Below, piece by piece: positions 29,617 to 42,244 of a DNA stretch of 64,000 bases. Within the stretch, counting starts at the first letter, position 1. The number at the start of each line of letters is the position of its first letter. The notes under the pieces were generated by a model. That model did no database searches. It was given only the letters and a program-made list of their open reading frames with translations, and was not told where the DNA came from. The position numbers and the translations under genes are program-made. Where the stretch lies: NCBI RefSeq assembly GCF_024723825.1, contig NZ_JANQBQ010000001.1, positions 2,728,001 to 2,792,000 of the forward strand, given 5' to 3'. Source of the stretch: Romboutsia lituseburensis (GTDB lineage: Bacteria > Bacillota > Clostridia > Peptostreptococcales > Peptostreptococcaceae).

Positions 29617-30492
29617 ATGAAAGATTACGTAATAAGAGCAACTGCTGGCGATGGACAAGTTAGAGCCTTCGTCGCAACTACGACTAATATGGTAGAAGAA
29701 GCTAGAAGATTACATGATACTACAAAGGTTGCAACAGCAGCTCTAGGTAGAACTATAACAGCTACATCTATGATGGGTTTAATGATGAAAAATGAAGGTG
29801 ATAAGATCACTGTTATCATAAAAGGTGGAGGACCGATAGGTTCTATACTTGCTACTTCAAATTCAAAAGGAATAGTTAAAGGATATGTTGAAAATCCATA
29901 CGTAGAAGTTCCTGACTATGAAAATGGTAAATTAAACGTTGCAGCAGCTGTAGGTACAAATGGTGTTGTAAAGGTAACTAAAGATTTAGGTCTTAGAGAA
30001 CCTTACAATGGAGCGTATCCTATAGTAAGTGGAGAAATAGCAGAAGATTTAACTCACTATTTTGCACTATCAGAGCAAACTCCATCAATAGTTGCATTAG
30101 GTGTACTTACTACAGGGTTACATGTAGAACATGCTGGTGGTCTTATAGTACAATTAATGCCAGATGCAACAGAAGAAACTATATCTCAATTAGAACAAAA
30201 TATATCTAAATTACCATCTATAACTACTATGATGAGTGAAGGAAAAACACCAGAAGAGATATTAAGTATAGTTCTAGATGGGCTAAATCCTAGAATATTA
30301 GACAAGATAGAAGTAGGATTTGAATGTGAATGTTCAAAAGAAAGAGTAAAGAAAGTTTTAATAGCTATAGGTAAGTATGAATTACAAGCTATAATAGATG
30401 AACAACAAGAAGCTGAAATCGGATGTCAGTTCTGCAGCTCTAAATATAAGTATACAGAAGAAGAACTTAGAGAAATCTTAAACGAGATGTAA
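29617..30492 (+). CDS. hslO: Hsp33 redox-regulated chaperone
   Basis: 291 residues. Holdase that is switched on when its zinc-bound cysteines oxidise. The C-terminal zinc site is complete: ECEC near 247-250 and CQFC near 276-279. The N-terminal region matches the family: IRATAGDGQVRAFVA and GGPIGSI. GGCGGAGGAATATGT carries the ribosome site. Followed by a strong terminator. Confidence 0.97.
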   Translation: MKDYVIRATAGDGQVRAFVATTTNMVEEARRLHDTTKVATAALGRTITATSMMGLMMKNEGDKITVIIKGGGPIGSILATSNSKGIVKGYVENPYVEVPDYENGKLNVAAAVGTNGVVKVTKDLGLREPYNGAYPIVSGEIAEDLTHYFALSEQTPSIVALGVLTTGLHVEHAGGLIVQLMPDATEETISQLEQNISKLPSITTMMSEGKTPEEILSIVLDGLNPRILDKIEVGFECECSKERVKKVLIAIGKYELQAIIDEQQEAEIGCQFCSSKYKYTEEELREILNEM

Positions 30493-30497
30493 CCTAT

Positions 30498-30553
30498 AAA
30501 ACCCTTTTGTGCAAAATATATGATAGAATATATTTGTACAAAAGGGTTTTCTT
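30498..30553 (+). terminator. Intrinsic terminator of hslO
   Basis: AAAACCCTTTTGT / ACAAAAGGGTTTT hairpin (with further pairing of the loop, ATATA/TATAT) followed by CTT. Confidence 0.8.
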
Positions 30554-30658
30554 AAGTTAAAGTAACTATATTTAGCAAGTTGTTATTTAAGTTATTTTAA
30601 TTTTATTGAATATATGGGGAAATTAAAAAGCTTATATTTAAATAATGAGGTGAGTATT

Positions 30659-32005
30659 ATGAATTTTAATAACAGTTTAGAGCTGACACAATCTCAAAAA
30701 CTAGTAATGACAACTGCATTAAAACAATCGCTATCGATACTTAATATGAATAAATTAGAAATAGAAGAAGAAATAAAAAAACAAGCAGAAGAAAATCCAT
30801 TAATAGAAGTAGAAAAAACAAGTGATATAAACTGGGAAGAATATATAAAACATATTGAAAAGTCTAATAGATTTGATAAAAATGAAATAAATTATAACTC
30901 AGATAATGATATAAATTTAGAAAATATGATTAAGTATTCATCAAATATATATGAAAATTTACACTTTCAAATAAGTTTATATAAATTAGATAATAAGGAA
31001 ATGGAAATTTGTAAATATATAATAGATAGTTTAGATGAAGATGGTTATTTTAGATGCGAAGAAAAAGAGATTCTAAAAAAGTTGAATATAGATGAAACTT
31101 TATTTGAAACATGCTTATTAAATATACAACAACTTGAACCTAGCGGAGTAGGTGCGAGAAATTTATCAGAATGTTTAAAAATTCAAATGAATAATTTAGG
31201 CATTCAAAATGAGATATTAGAAGAAATTATTGCAAATGATTTACAACTTATAGCTAATAATAAATATAAAGAAATAAGTAAGAAATATAAAATTCAATTG
31301 CAAGAATGTGTTAACTTAATTAGCATAATAAAAACATTGGATCCAAAACCTGGATTAAGCTGTAATGCTGAAAAAAGTGTTTATGTACAGCCTGATGTAA
31401 TTGTAGAGAAGATAGATGATGAATTTATAGTATATAATAATAAAAGTGACAGTTGTAAAATAAAAATAAATAATTTTTATAAGGAAATATTAAAAAGTGC
31501 ACAATCAGATGAGAGTGCAAAGGAATTTATAAAACAAAAATTAAATTCAGCAACAGAATTAATAAAAAATATGGATAGTAGAGCTAACACTATATTAAAA
31601 ATAGCTCAAGAAATTGTTAAATTACAAGAGGAATTCTTTAAATATGGAATAAGATATTTAAAGCCAATGAGAATGAAAGATATAGCTCAAAAATTGGACT
31701 TCCATGAATCGACAATTAGTAGAGGTGTAAATGGAAAATATATGCTAACTCCTTTTGGTATGTTTGAATTTAAATATTTCTTTAGTAGTTCATTAGAAAG
31801 TGAAGATTATGACGGGATTTCTAGTACTAGCATAAAAAAATTAATACAGGATAAAATAAAGAACGAAAATAAAAATAAACCATTAAGTGATGAAAAAATA
31901 TCTAAATTGCTGAAACAAGAAGGAATTAATGTCGCAAGGAGAACGGTTGCAAAATATAGAGAAGAATTAGGAATTTTATCGTCGAATAAGAGAAAAGAGT
32001 ACTAG
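30659..32005 (+). CDS. rpoN: RNA polymerase sigma-54 factor
   Basis: 448 residues from ATG 30659 (GAGGTGA upstream); a longer frame to 30614 has no ribosome site. Region I is Q-rich (LTQSQKLVMTTALKQSLSIL). The core-binding middle is followed by the HTH MKDIAQKLDFHESTISRGVNGKY and TPFGMFEFKYFFSS, and the RpoN box ARRTVAKYRE recognises the -24 element. It would serve the cdsB promoter at 20059 among others. Also called sigL in Gram-positives. Confidence 0.97.
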   Translation: MNFNNSLELTQSQKLVMTTALKQSLSILNMNKLEIEEEIKKQAEENPLIEVEKTSDINWEEYIKHIEKSNRFDKNEINYNSDNDINLENMIKYSSNIYENLHFQISLYKLDNKEMEICKYIIDSLDEDGYFRCEEKEILKKLNIDETLFETCLLNIQQLEPSGVGARNLSECLKIQMNNLGIQNEILEEIIANDLQLIANNKYKEISKKYKIQLQECVNLISIIKTLDPKPGLSCNAEKSVYVQPDVIVEKIDDEFIVYNNKSDSCKIKINNFYKEILKSAQSDESAKEFIKQKLNSATELIKNMDSRANTILKIAQEIVKLQEEFFKYGIRYLKPMRMKDIAQKLDFHESTISRGVNGKYMLTPFGMFEFKYFFSSSLESEDYDGISSTSIKKLIQDKIKNENKNKPLSDEKISKLLKQEGINVARRTVAKYREELGILSSNKRKEY

Positions 32006-32039
32006 AAAATAAAAAAACATAAAAATATTATAAAAAGTA

Positions 32040-32117
32040 TTGAAATATCTTTCCATTTCATTTAAAATAAAATTATCTTGTGGGACTAAAATAAACTCAA
32101 GGGACGAAAAAAGTCCC
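32040..32117 (+). promoter_or_regulatory. cggR promoter with a GGGAC operator downstream
   Basis: TTGAAA (32040-32045), 17 bp, TAAAAT (32063-32068). Shortly after the expected start site come GGGAC (32082-32086) and, 19 bp on, the palindrome GGGAC-N7-GTCCC (32101-32117). Repeated CGGGAC blocks with a near-20-bp period downstream of the promoter are the known layout of the B. subtilis CggR operator, so this is probably an autoregulatory site acting as a roadblock. Confidence 0.7.
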
Positions 32118-32147
32118 TTAGGTGAATGACTAATAAGGAGTTACAAT

Positions 32148-33170
32148 ATGAAAAACTTATTAAAAATACAGCAAAAGTTAATTCCACAAGTTATAGAGGT
32201 TATGGAAAGAAGATACTCTATTCTAAGACAAATATCTTTAAGCGAGCCGATAGGTAGAAGAACATTATCAAATGTTCTAGGAATTAGCGAAAGAGTAGTA
32301 AGGTCAGAAACTGAATTCCTAAAAGAACAAAGTCTTATAGACGTAGCAGTATCGGGAATGACCATGACTCAAGAAGGATTAGAGCTTTTAGACGAACTTA
32401 AAGATATGATGAATGACATCATGGGATTATCGACACTACAAGAAAAGGTAAAAGAAAAGCTAGGAATCAAAAAAGTTTTACTAGTACCAGGTAGCTATGA
32501 TAATAATCCAAGCTTAATAAAAGATGTAGCTAGACTTGGATCAGAGTACTTCTTAAGCATCCTAAAGGATGGAGATATAGTTTCTATAACTGGTGGAAGT
32601 ACAATGTTAGAATTTTCAAATGCTATAAAGACTGAAAAGAAATATGAAAACGCTACAATAGTTCCTGCTAGAGGAAGTATGGGTAAAGATGTGGAAATTC
32701 AGTCAAATAATGTAGTAGCAACAACAAGCAAAAAGCTTAGCTCAAATTATAAGTTGTTACATATACCTGATGAGTTAGGTACAGCAGCAATGAAAACACT
32801 TACTCAAGAACCTCAAATAAAAAGTACATTAGACATGATTGAAAAAACTGATGTGTTAGTTTTTGGGATAGGGATAGCAGCTGAGATGGCTACTAGAAGA
32901 AGACTTCCTGAAGAAAAAGTTGAAGAGATAGTTAAAAAAGGCGCAATAGGTGAAGCCTTTGGACATTACTTCAATGAAAATGGTGAAATAGTTTGTAAGT
33001 TAAATACAGTAGGTATTCACTTAGACACATTTAAAAATGTAAAAGAAAACATTGCCATATTTGCAGGAACAAAAAAAGCAGATGCTTTAATAGCGATGAC
33101 AAAGATTAATAAAAACATAGTGCTTATAACCGATGAGGAAAGCGCTAATAGAATATTAGAATTAGTATAA
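32148..33170 (+). CDS. cggR: Central glycolytic genes regulator (SorC/DeoR-like)
   Basis: 340 residues. N-terminal winged helix (LSEPIGRRTLSNVLGISERVVRSETEFL) and the C-terminal sugar-phosphate-binding domain of SorC family proteins (VSITGGSTMLEFSNA; FGIGIA.EMATRRRL). In relatives the effector is fructose-1,6-bisphosphate, which relieves repression of the gapA operon. Placed directly upstream of gapA as in Bacillus, supporting the name. Confidence 0.95.
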   Translation: MKNLLKIQQKLIPQVIEVMERRYSILRQISLSEPIGRRTLSNVLGISERVVRSETEFLKEQSLIDVAVSGMTMTQEGLELLDELKDMMNDIMGLSTLQEKVKEKLGIKKVLLVPGSYDNNPSLIKDVARLGSEYFLSILKDGDIVSITGGSTMLEFSNAIKTEKKYENATIVPARGSMGKDVEIQSNNVVATTSKKLSSNYKLLHIPDELGTAAMKTLTQEPQIKSTLDMIEKTDVLVFGIGIAAEMATRRRLPEEKVEEIVKKGAIGEAFGHYFNENGEIVCKLNTVGIHLDTFKNVKENIAIFAGTKKADALIAMTKINKNIVLITDEESANRILELV

Positions 33171-33181
33171 TAAAGTTTATA

Positions 33182-33196
33182 ACTAGCAGTGCTAGT
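33182..33196 (+). repeat. 15-bp palindrome between cggR and gapA
   Basis: ACTAGCA-G-TGCTAGT, 36 bp before the gapA start. Short for an operator; it may form a small 5' stem-loop stabilising a processed gapA mRNA, as described for the Bacillus cggR-gapA transcript, which is an inference. Confidence 0.5.
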
Positions 33197-33220
33197 CAGA
33201 ATATATTTAATTACATTTAG

Positions 33221-34240
<1,020 letters not shown>

Positions 34241-34248
34241 TTTCATAT

Positions 34249-34292
34249 AAAGTCCAAGCTTGTAGTTAAAACTATAGGCTTAGGACTTTTTT
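34249..34292 (+). terminator. Terminator between gapA and pgk
   Basis: Imperfect hairpin AAAGTCCAAGC...TAGTT / ACTA...GCTTAGGACTTTTTT with a six-T tail. Probably partial, setting a step in expression between gapA and pgk, unless pgk has its own promoter. Confidence 0.75.
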
Positions 34293-34420
34293 AAAACAAC
34301 TAAAGGGTAAACATAAATTATAAACTAAAAAAGAAACGTGATATGCTAAATTCGGTGTTATGAAGAGTTGATAGAATTAACAATGGGTTAGCTTTATTTT
34401 TAAAAGGAGAGATAATAAAT

Positions 34421-35620
34421 ATGTCAATGCTTAACAAAAAAACAATAGAAGATATAAACGTATGCGGAAAAAAAGTTTTAGTAAGATGTGATTTCAATGT
34501 TCCACTAAAAGATGGTGTTATAACAGATGAAAACAGATTAAACGGAGCTTTACCAACTATAAAATACTTAATAGAAAAAGGCGCAAAAGTTATATTATGT
34601 TCTCACTTAGGAAAGCCAAAAGGAGAAGCTAAGCCAGAGCTATCTTTAGCACCAGTTGCTGCTAGATTATCACAAATGTTAGACAAAGAGGTAGTGTTTG
34701 CTGCTGATGATAACGTTGTAGGGGAAAATGCAAGAGTAGCAGTAGAAAAAATGGAAAATGGTGATGTAGTATTACTACAAAACACTAGATACAGAAAAGA
34801 AGAAACTAAAAATGAGGAAAACTTCTCTAAAGAATTAGCTTCATTAGCTGAAATATTTGTAAATGATGCTTTCGGTACTGCACATAGAGCACATTGTTCT
34901 ACAGTAGGTGCTGGTGAATTCTTAGAAGAAAGAGTTTGTGGATACTTAATACAAAAAGAATTAAAGTTCTTAGGAGAAGCAGTAGCAACTCCAGTAAGAC
35001 CTTTTACTGCAATATTAGGGGGAGCAAAAGTATCGGATAAAATAGCTGTTATAGAGCAGTTATTAGAAAAAGTAGACAACCTAATAATAGGTGGAGGAAT
35101 GGCTTATACATTCCTAAAAGCACAAGGATATGAAATAGGAACTTCATTAGTTGAAGAAGATAAAGTAGAATACGCTAAAGAAATGATGGATAAAGCAAAA
35201 GCTAAAGGTGTTAACTTATTATTACCAATAGATAACGCTGTTGCTGATAAATTTGCTGATGTAGCTGCAGTTATAACTGAAGATGCTAACATACCAGCAG
35301 GACATATGGGACTAGATATAGGACCTAAGACTATCGAATTATACGTAAAAACAGTAAATGAATCAAAAACAATAGTATGGAATGGACCAATGGGAGTATT
35401 CGAATTTGAAAACTTCAACCAAGGTACATTAGCTGTTGCTAAAGCTATGGCAGCATTAACTGATGCTACTACTGTAATAGGTGGTGGAGACTCAGCTGCA
35501 GCTGTTAACCAATTAGGATTCGGAGATAAAATGACTCACGTATCAACTGGTGGTGGAGCATCATTAGAATTCTTAGAAGGTAAAGAATTACCAGGAATAG
35601 TAGCTTTAGATAACAAATAA
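34421..35620 (+). CDS. pgk: Phosphoglycerate kinase
   Basis: 399 residues. Transfers phosphate from 1,3-bisphosphoglycerate to ADP. The [14 protein letters not shown] start, [22 protein letters not shown] and the nucleotide-site GGGDSAAAV block are all present. AAAAGGAGAGATAA ribosome site. Part of the glycolytic cluster. Confidence 0.98.
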   Translation: MSMLNKKTIEDINVCGKKVLVRCDFNVPLKDGVITDENRLNGALPTIKYLIEKGAKVILCSHLGKPKGEAKPELSLAPVAARLSQMLDKEVVFAADDNVVGENARVAVEKMENGDVVLLQNTRYRKEETKNEENFSKELASLAEIFVNDAFGTAHRAHCSTVGAGEFLEERVCGYLIQKELKFLGEAVATPVRPFTAILGGAKVSDKIAVIEQLLEKVDNLIIGGGMAYTFLKAQGYEIGTSLVEEDKVEYAKEMMDKAKAKGVNLLLPIDNAVADKFADVAAVITEDANIPAGHMGLDIGPKTIELYVKTVNESKTIVWNGPMGVFEFENFNQGTLAVAKAMAALTDATTVIGGGDSAAAVNQLGFGDKMTHVSTGGGASLEFLEGKELPGIVALDNK

Positions 35621-35736
35621 ATTTGAATATTATCGTGAGACATTAATTAAACATGTCAAACATTTATATATATAAAATTGTCCACAGTTTTAGTTTTATG
35701 AAAATAAAACATCCTTATAAATTTAAAATTAAATCC

Positions 35737-35765
35737 TGAGAAATCTGAAAAACTCAGATTTCTCA
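35737..35765 (+). repeat. Perfect 12-bp inverted repeat before tpiA
   Basis: TGAGAAATCTGA / TCAGATTTCTCA around a 5-nt loop, ending 15 bp before the tpiA ribosome site and not followed by a T-run. It could be an mRNA stability or processing element in the pgk-tpiA transcript, or an operator. Confidence 0.65.
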
Positions 35766-35798
35766 AAGATTTAATACCAAGTGGGAGGAATAATTAAA

Positions 35799-36542
35799 AT
35801 GAGAAAACCTATAATAGCAGGAAACTGGAAAATGCACAAAACTATAGCAGAAGCTTTAGAATTTGTGAATGAAGTTAAAGATAAAGTAAATAATGATAAT
35901 GTAGAAGCTGTAATATGTGCACCTTTCACATTATTAAAAGATTTAAAAGAAGCAACTAAGGGGACTAACATAAAGATAGGTGCTCAAAACATGCACTACG
36001 AAGAAAACGGAGCATTCACTGGTGAAGTATCTCCATTAATGCTTAAAGAAATAGATATGGACTATGTAGTAATAGGACATTCTGAAAGAAGACAATACTT
36101 CAATGAAACAGATGAAACTTGCAATAAAAAAGTTTTAAAAGCACTAGAAGTTGGAATAGATCCAATATTATGTTGTGGAGAAACTTTAGAGCAAAGAGAA
36201 GCAGGAGAAACTAAAGCAGTATGTAAAGTTCAAGTAGAAAAAGCTTTAGAAAACGTAGCTAAAGAAGATTTAGCTAAAGTTGTAATAGCTTATGAGCCAA
36301 TATGGGCTATAGGAACTGGAAAAACTGCAACAAGTGAAGATGCTAACGATGTAATAAAATACATAAGAGAAGTTGTAGCTGGACTTTACGGTGAATTAGC
36401 TAACGAAGTTAGAATTCAATACGGTGGAAGTGTTAAGCCTGCAAACGTAGCAGAAATAATGGGACAAAGCGACATAGATGGAGCTTTAGTTGGTGGAGCT
36501 AGTTTAGCTGCTAGTGATTATACACAACTTGTTAATTACTAA
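35799..36542 (+). CDS. tpiA: Triosephosphate isomerase
   Basis: 247 residues from ATG 35799 (GTGGGAGGAATAA upstream; an earlier start would overlap that site). Interconverts the two triose phosphates. Lys in AGNWKMHK, His in VIGHSERR near 95 and the catalytic Glu in [14 protein letters not shown] near 167 are present. Ends 11 bp before gpmI. Confidence 0.98.
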   Translation: MRKPIIAGNWKMHKTIAEALEFVNEVKDKVNNDNVEAVICAPFTLLKDLKEATKGTNIKIGAQNMHYEENGAFTGEVSPLMLKEIDMDYVVIGHSERRQYFNETDETCNKKVLKALEVGIDPILCCGETLEQREAGETKAVCKVQVEKALENVAKEDLAKVVIAYEPIWAIGTGKTATSEDANDVIKYIREVVAGLYGELANEVRIQYGGSVKPANVAEIMGQSDIDGALVGGASLAASDYTQLVNY

Positions 36543-36553
36543 GGAGATCAAAT

Positions 36554-38083
36554 ATGAAAAAACCAATCGCATTAATAATCATGGATGGTTTTGGAGAAAG
36601 TAAAATAGTTGAAGGAAATGCTGTTTTAAATGCCAAAACTCCTAATTTAGATAAAATAGTTGAAAACAACCCTCATACTTTAATAAACGCTAGTGGTTTA
36701 GATGTAGGTCTTCCAGATGGACAAATGGGTAACTCAGAAGTAGGACACACAAACATCGGGGCAGGAAGAATAGTATATCAAGATTTAACTAGAGTTAGTA
36801 AATCAATAAATGATGGTGATTTCTTCAAGAATGAAGTATTATTACAAGCTATGAATAACGCTAAAGATCATTCTCTTCATTTAATGGGATTATTATCTGA
36901 TGGAGGAGTTCACTCTCATATAGACCACTTAAAAGGTATCTTAAAAATGGCTAAAGAAAATGGAGTTAAAAATGTATTCGTTCATGCTTTCACAGATGGA
37001 AGAGACGTTGCTCCAAGAAGTGCTTTAGAATTTATAGCAAATGTAGAAGATTACATGAAAGAACTTGGAGTAGGTAAATTTGCTTCAGTTTCAGGTAGAT
37101 ACTATGCTATGGATAGAGATAAGAGATGGGAAAGAGTTGAACTTGCATATAATGCAATGGTTAAAGGTGAAGGAAATACAGCAACTTCAGCAAAAGAATC
37201 TATAGAAAAATCTTATGCAGATGATAAGAATGACGAATTTGTTGTTCCAACAGTTATAGTTGAAAATAATCAACCAGTAGGAACAATAAAAGAAGGAGAT
37301 TCTATCGTATTTGGTAACTTTAGACCAGATAGAGCCAGAGAAATAACTAGAGCAATAGTTGACACTGATTTTGCTGGATTTGAAAGACCTAACGTAAAAA
37401 CATTCTTCGTATGTTTAACTACATATGATATAACAATAAAGAATGTTAATGTAGCGTTCAAACCTCAAAGCCTTGAAAACACACTAGGAGAATACCTAGC
37501 AAAAAATAATAAGACTCAACTTAGAACAGCAGAAACTGAAAAATATGCTCACGTTACATTCTTCTTCAACGGTGGAGTAGAAGAACCAAATGAAGGTGAA
37601 GATAGATTATTAGTTCCATCTCCAAAAGTTGCAACTTATGATTTACAACCAGAGATGAGTGCTGATGAATTAACTGAAAAAGTACTTGCTAAAATAGATG
37701 AAGATAAATATGATTTCATAGTTTTAAACTATGCTAACCCTGATATGGTAGGACATACAGGAGTTGTAGAAGCAGCAATAACAGCTGTTGAAACTGTTGA
37801 TACATGTGTAGGAAAAATAGTTGATAAAATAGTTTCTAAAGGAGGATGTGCATTAATAACAGCTGACCATGGGAATGCAGAACTTATGCAAGATCCAGAA
37901 ACGAAAACAACTATAACAGCACACTCAACAAACCCAGTACCATTTATAGTGGTAGGTGAAGAAGCTAAATCTATGAAGCTAAGAGAAGGCGGAAGATTAA
38001 GCGATATAGCACCAACAGTATTAGATATGATGAACTTAGAGAAACCAGAAGAAATGACTGGAGAATCTTTAATAATAAAATAA
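36554..38083 (+). CDS. gpmI: Cofactor-independent phosphoglycerate mutase
   Basis: 509 residues. Manganese-dependent isomerisation of 3- to 2-phosphoglycerate, related to alkaline phosphatase. IIMDGFGES starts the metal site; the phosphoserine is in GQMGNSEVGHTNIGAGR near 62; TADHGNAE and TAHSTNPVPF carry C-terminal metal ligands. Manganese dependence also links its activity to sporulation pH in Bacillus. Overlapping ribosome site AAGGAGATC. Confidence 0.98.
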   Translation: MKKPIALIIMDGFGESKIVEGNAVLNAKTPNLDKIVENNPHTLINASGLDVGLPDGQMGNSEVGHTNIGAGRIVYQDLTRVSKSINDGDFFKNEVLLQAMNNAKDHSLHLMGLLSDGGVHSHIDHLKGILKMAKENGVKNVFVHAFTDGRDVAPRSALEFIANVEDYMKELGVGKFASVSGRYYAMDRDKRWERVELAYNAMVKGEGNTATSAKESIEKSYADDKNDEFVVPTVIVENNQPVGTIKEGDSIVFGNFRPDRAREITRAIVDTDFAGFERPNVKTFFVCLTTYDITIKNVNVAFKPQSLENTLGEYLAKNNKTQLRTAETEKYAHVTFFFNGGVEEPNEGEDRLLVPSPKVATYDLQPEMSADELTEKVLAKIDEDKYDFIVLNYANPDMVGHTGVVEAAITAVETVDTCVGKIVDKIVSKGGCALITADHGNAELMQDPETKTTITAHSTNPVPFIVVGEEAKSMKLREGGRLSDIAPTVLDMMNLEKPEEMTGESLIIK

Positions 38084-38283
38084 ATTAATTATAAAATTCA
38101 ATTTAACGCATAACACATGGAATTTTAAAAAGTTCCTTAAATTATAAAATACTAAAAAATTTAAAAAGTTATATAAAATTATAATTTACCCATCAAAGCT
38201 TTTTATATTTTATATAATAAGACGAAATTTTAAACAGTATTAAAATTATTAAAAAAATTTAGGTTGATAAAATCACCTACTAA

Positions 38284-39597
<1,314 letters not shown>

Positions 39598-39627
39598 TTT
39601 AAGTTTTAACTTAAATTAATATAAATG

Positions 39628-39660
39628 AAAGGGTCTTGGAGAAATCTAAGACCCTTTATG
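39628..39660 (+). terminator. Intrinsic terminator of eno
   Basis: AAAGGGTCTTGGA / TCTAAGACCCTTT hairpin. Confidence 0.85.
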
Positions 39661-39694
39661 TTTATAAAAAATAATATCTAAGAGGGATAACTTT

Positions 39695-40789
39695 ATGGCA
39701 GTTAATAAAATTAGTTTAAATTTAGCTCAAGAGATAGTAAATGCTGTAAAAGAAGTAGTGGACAAAGACATAAACTTTATAGACATAAATGGAATAATAA
39801 TAGGAAGTACAGACAAAAAACGATTAAATACTTTTCATCAAGCAGGATACAAAGCTATAAAAAATTTAAAAAATATAACTGTTGAAGACAATGACGAGTA
39901 TAAGGGCAGCAAAAAAGGAATAAATTATCCTATAAGAATAAATGAAAGTGCAGTAGGTGCAATAGGAATAACTGGAGAACCAAGTGAAATAAGCAAGTTT
40001 GGTTTTTTAGTTACCAAAATTACTGAAATTTTTATAAAAGAACAACAATTAAACTACAAACATGAGGCTGATAAACAAAGAATAAACTATGTTGTAAAGT
40101 CTCTTATATATGATAATGTAGAAGATAAAGAAGAGATAGAAAATATATTACAAGAATTTAAAATATCTATGAATCAAAAATTCGCAATTGTAATAATGAA
40201 AATTAATAAAACTCATAGTACGTCAGATTTAGAAATTATAGAAAGTGATATAAAAAGAGTTTTTGATACTATAGGAAATATATTTAAAATTTATATTTAT
40301 CCAAATGAATTTATAGCATTAGTCAATGAAGAAAGATATGAAAAGCTTAAATTTGTATATATGGATATATTAAAAAAATATAAGGGTCAGCTAAGTGGCG
40401 GAGTAGGTAGGCTAAAGAATTTATATGAAAGTCATAAGTCCTATCAAGAAGCAAGAATAGCTCTAAAACATTCTAGCAAAAATAATAAAATATTAACATA
40501 TATAGATTCACTACAATTAGAATTAATATTAGAAAGTGTAGATAATGAAATAAAAAATCAATATGTAGAAAAAACACTTCAAAACTTAGATGATAATGAA
40601 ATAGATTTATTAGAAATTTATTATAAAAACAACATGTCTTTGAAACAAACATCAGAAGATTTATATATTCATAAAAATACATTGCAATATAAACTAGAAA
40701 AGATCCAACAAAAATGCGGATTAAATCCAAGATGTTTTAATGAATCAGTGATACTTTATATTGCAGTATCTATAAAACTATCTTTATAA
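39695..40789 (+). CDS. CdaR-type sugar-diacid/glycerate regulator
   Basis: 364 residues. The N-terminal sugar-diacid recognition domain (ISLNLAQEIVNAVKEVVDKDINFIDINGIIIGSTDKKR) runs to about 130, then a GGDEF-like middle, then the C-terminal PucR-type HTH with MSLKQTSEDLYIHKNTLQYKLEKIQ. In E. coli CdaR activates glucarate/glycerate genes. The downstream glycerate kinase and GntP permease are its likely targets. Confidence 0.88.
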   Translation: MAVNKISLNLAQEIVNAVKEVVDKDINFIDINGIIIGSTDKKRLNTFHQAGYKAIKNLKNITVEDNDEYKGSKKGINYPIRINESAVGAIGITGEPSEISKFGFLVTKITEIFIKEQQLNYKHEADKQRINYVVKSLIYDNVEDKEEIENILQEFKISMNQKFAIVIMKINKTHSTSDLEIIESDIKRVFDTIGNIFKIYIYPNEFIALVNEERYEKLKFVYMDILKKYKGQLSGGVGRLKNLYESHKSYQEARIALKHSSKNNKILTYIDSLQLELILESVDNEIKNQYVEKTLQNLDDNEIDLLEIYYKNNMSLKQTSEDLYIHKNTLQYKLEKIQQKCGLNPRCFNESVILYIAVSIKLSL

Positions 40790-41020
40790 GTAAAGAGCTA
40801 GTTAAATAAACTTATTTTTAAATTGTTTTGTCAAAAAAATAATTAAGAATAAGTTTATTTTTTTGCATAAAATAAACTATAATTTAATTTAAAAAAGAAT
40901 AGTATTAATCAATGTTATATATAATAAAAAATAAGTTTTGAAAACGTATTAATTTAGTATATATAATATATATGTCGAAAAATGTATTTGGTACAATGTT
41001 AACAAAGGGAGGCGAAAGAT

Positions 41021-42160
41021 ATGAAAATAGTAATTTCGATAGATTCGTTAAAAGGAAGTTTATCTTCAATAGAAGCAGCAAATGCAATTAAAACAGGAAT
41101 ATTAAATGTTTATAATAGAGCAGATATAAAAATAATGCCATTAGCAGATGGTGGAGAGGGTACAGTAGAAGCACTTGTAGAAGGTATGAATGGTCAAGAA
41201 CAAGTAATATCAGTTACAGGTCCTATAAATGAAAAAGTAAATGCAACTTACGGAATATTAAAAGAAACAAATACAGCAATAATAGAAATGGCTCAAGCAT
41301 CAGGATTACCACTTGTTCCAACAGAACTTAGAAATCCTTTAAATACAACAACTTATGGAGTAGGAGAAATAATCAAAGAAGCTATAGAAAAAGGATGTAG
41401 AAACTTTATAGTAGGTATAGGTGGAAGTGCTACTAATGACGGTGGAGTAGGAATGCTTCAAGCATTAGGATTTGAGTTTTATGATGAAAATAATAACTTA
41501 GTTGGATTAGGTGGAAAAGTACTTAATGAAATAAAAAGTATAAAAATAGATAATAGATTAAAAGAGTTAGATGAATGTAACTTTAAAATAGCATGTGACG
41601 TTAACAACCCATTATTTGGATTAAATGGAGCGGCACATATATATGGACCACAAAAAGGCGCAACTAAAGAGATAGTTGAAGAACTAGATAAAGGATTAAT
41701 AAACTTCTCTGAGGTAGTTAAAAAAGATTTAGGAAAAGATATAGCTCAAGTACCTGGAGTTGGAGCAGCAGGAGGACTAGGATTTGCATTTTTAGGATTT
41801 TTAAATTCTAAATTAGAATCAGGAATAAAGATAATACTAGATGAGATAAAACTAGAAGATGAAATAAAAGATGCAGATATAGTTATAACAGGAGAGGGAA
41901 GGCTAGATAACCAAACAGCTATGGGTAAAGCGCCTATAGGAGTAGCTAAACTTGCTAAAAAGCATGGAGCTAAGGTAATAGCTATAGCAGGATGTACAAC
42001 TTCAGATGCAGTTAAATGTAATGAAGAAGGAATTGATGCATATTTCTCAATAGTAAATAGATCAATGTCTTTAGAAGAAGCTATGCAAAAAGAAAATGCA
42101 ACTGCAAATATGATAGAAACAACAACTCAGATATTTAATTTAATAAAAGCTATGCAATAA
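41021..42160 (+). CDS. Glycerate kinase (GarK/GlxK family)
   Basis: 379 residues. Phosphorylates glycerate with ATP, in this family usually giving 2-phosphoglycerate. MKIVISIDSLKGSLSS, PLADGGEGTVEAL, GIGGSATNDGGVGMLQALG and ITGEGRLDNQTAMGKAP are the family blocks. The product is the enolase substrate, and eno lies just upstream, with pyk just downstream. Ribosome site AAAGGGAGGCG. Confidence 0.95.
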   Translation: MKIVISIDSLKGSLSSIEAANAIKTGILNVYNRADIKIMPLADGGEGTVEALVEGMNGQEQVISVTGPINEKVNATYGILKETNTAIIEMAQASGLPLVPTELRNPLNTTTYGVGEIIKEAIEKGCRNFIVGIGGSATNDGGVGMLQALGFEFYDENNNLVGLGGKVLNEIKSIKIDNRLKELDECNFKIACDVNNPLFGLNGAAHIYGPQKGATKEIVEELDKGLINFSEVVKKDLGKDIAQVPGVGAAGGLGFAFLGFLNSKLESGIKIILDEIKLEDEIKDADIVITGEGRLDNQTAMGKAPIGVAKLAKKHGAKVIAIAGCTTSDAVKCNEEGIDAYFSIVNRSMSLEEAMQKENATANMIETTTQIFNLIKAMQ

Positions 42161-42244
42161 ATTTGATACTAAACAAAAGAAAATATTAATGAAATATATC
42201 TACTTAAAAATAAAATAGACAATGGAGAATAGGCGGTGGAATAA

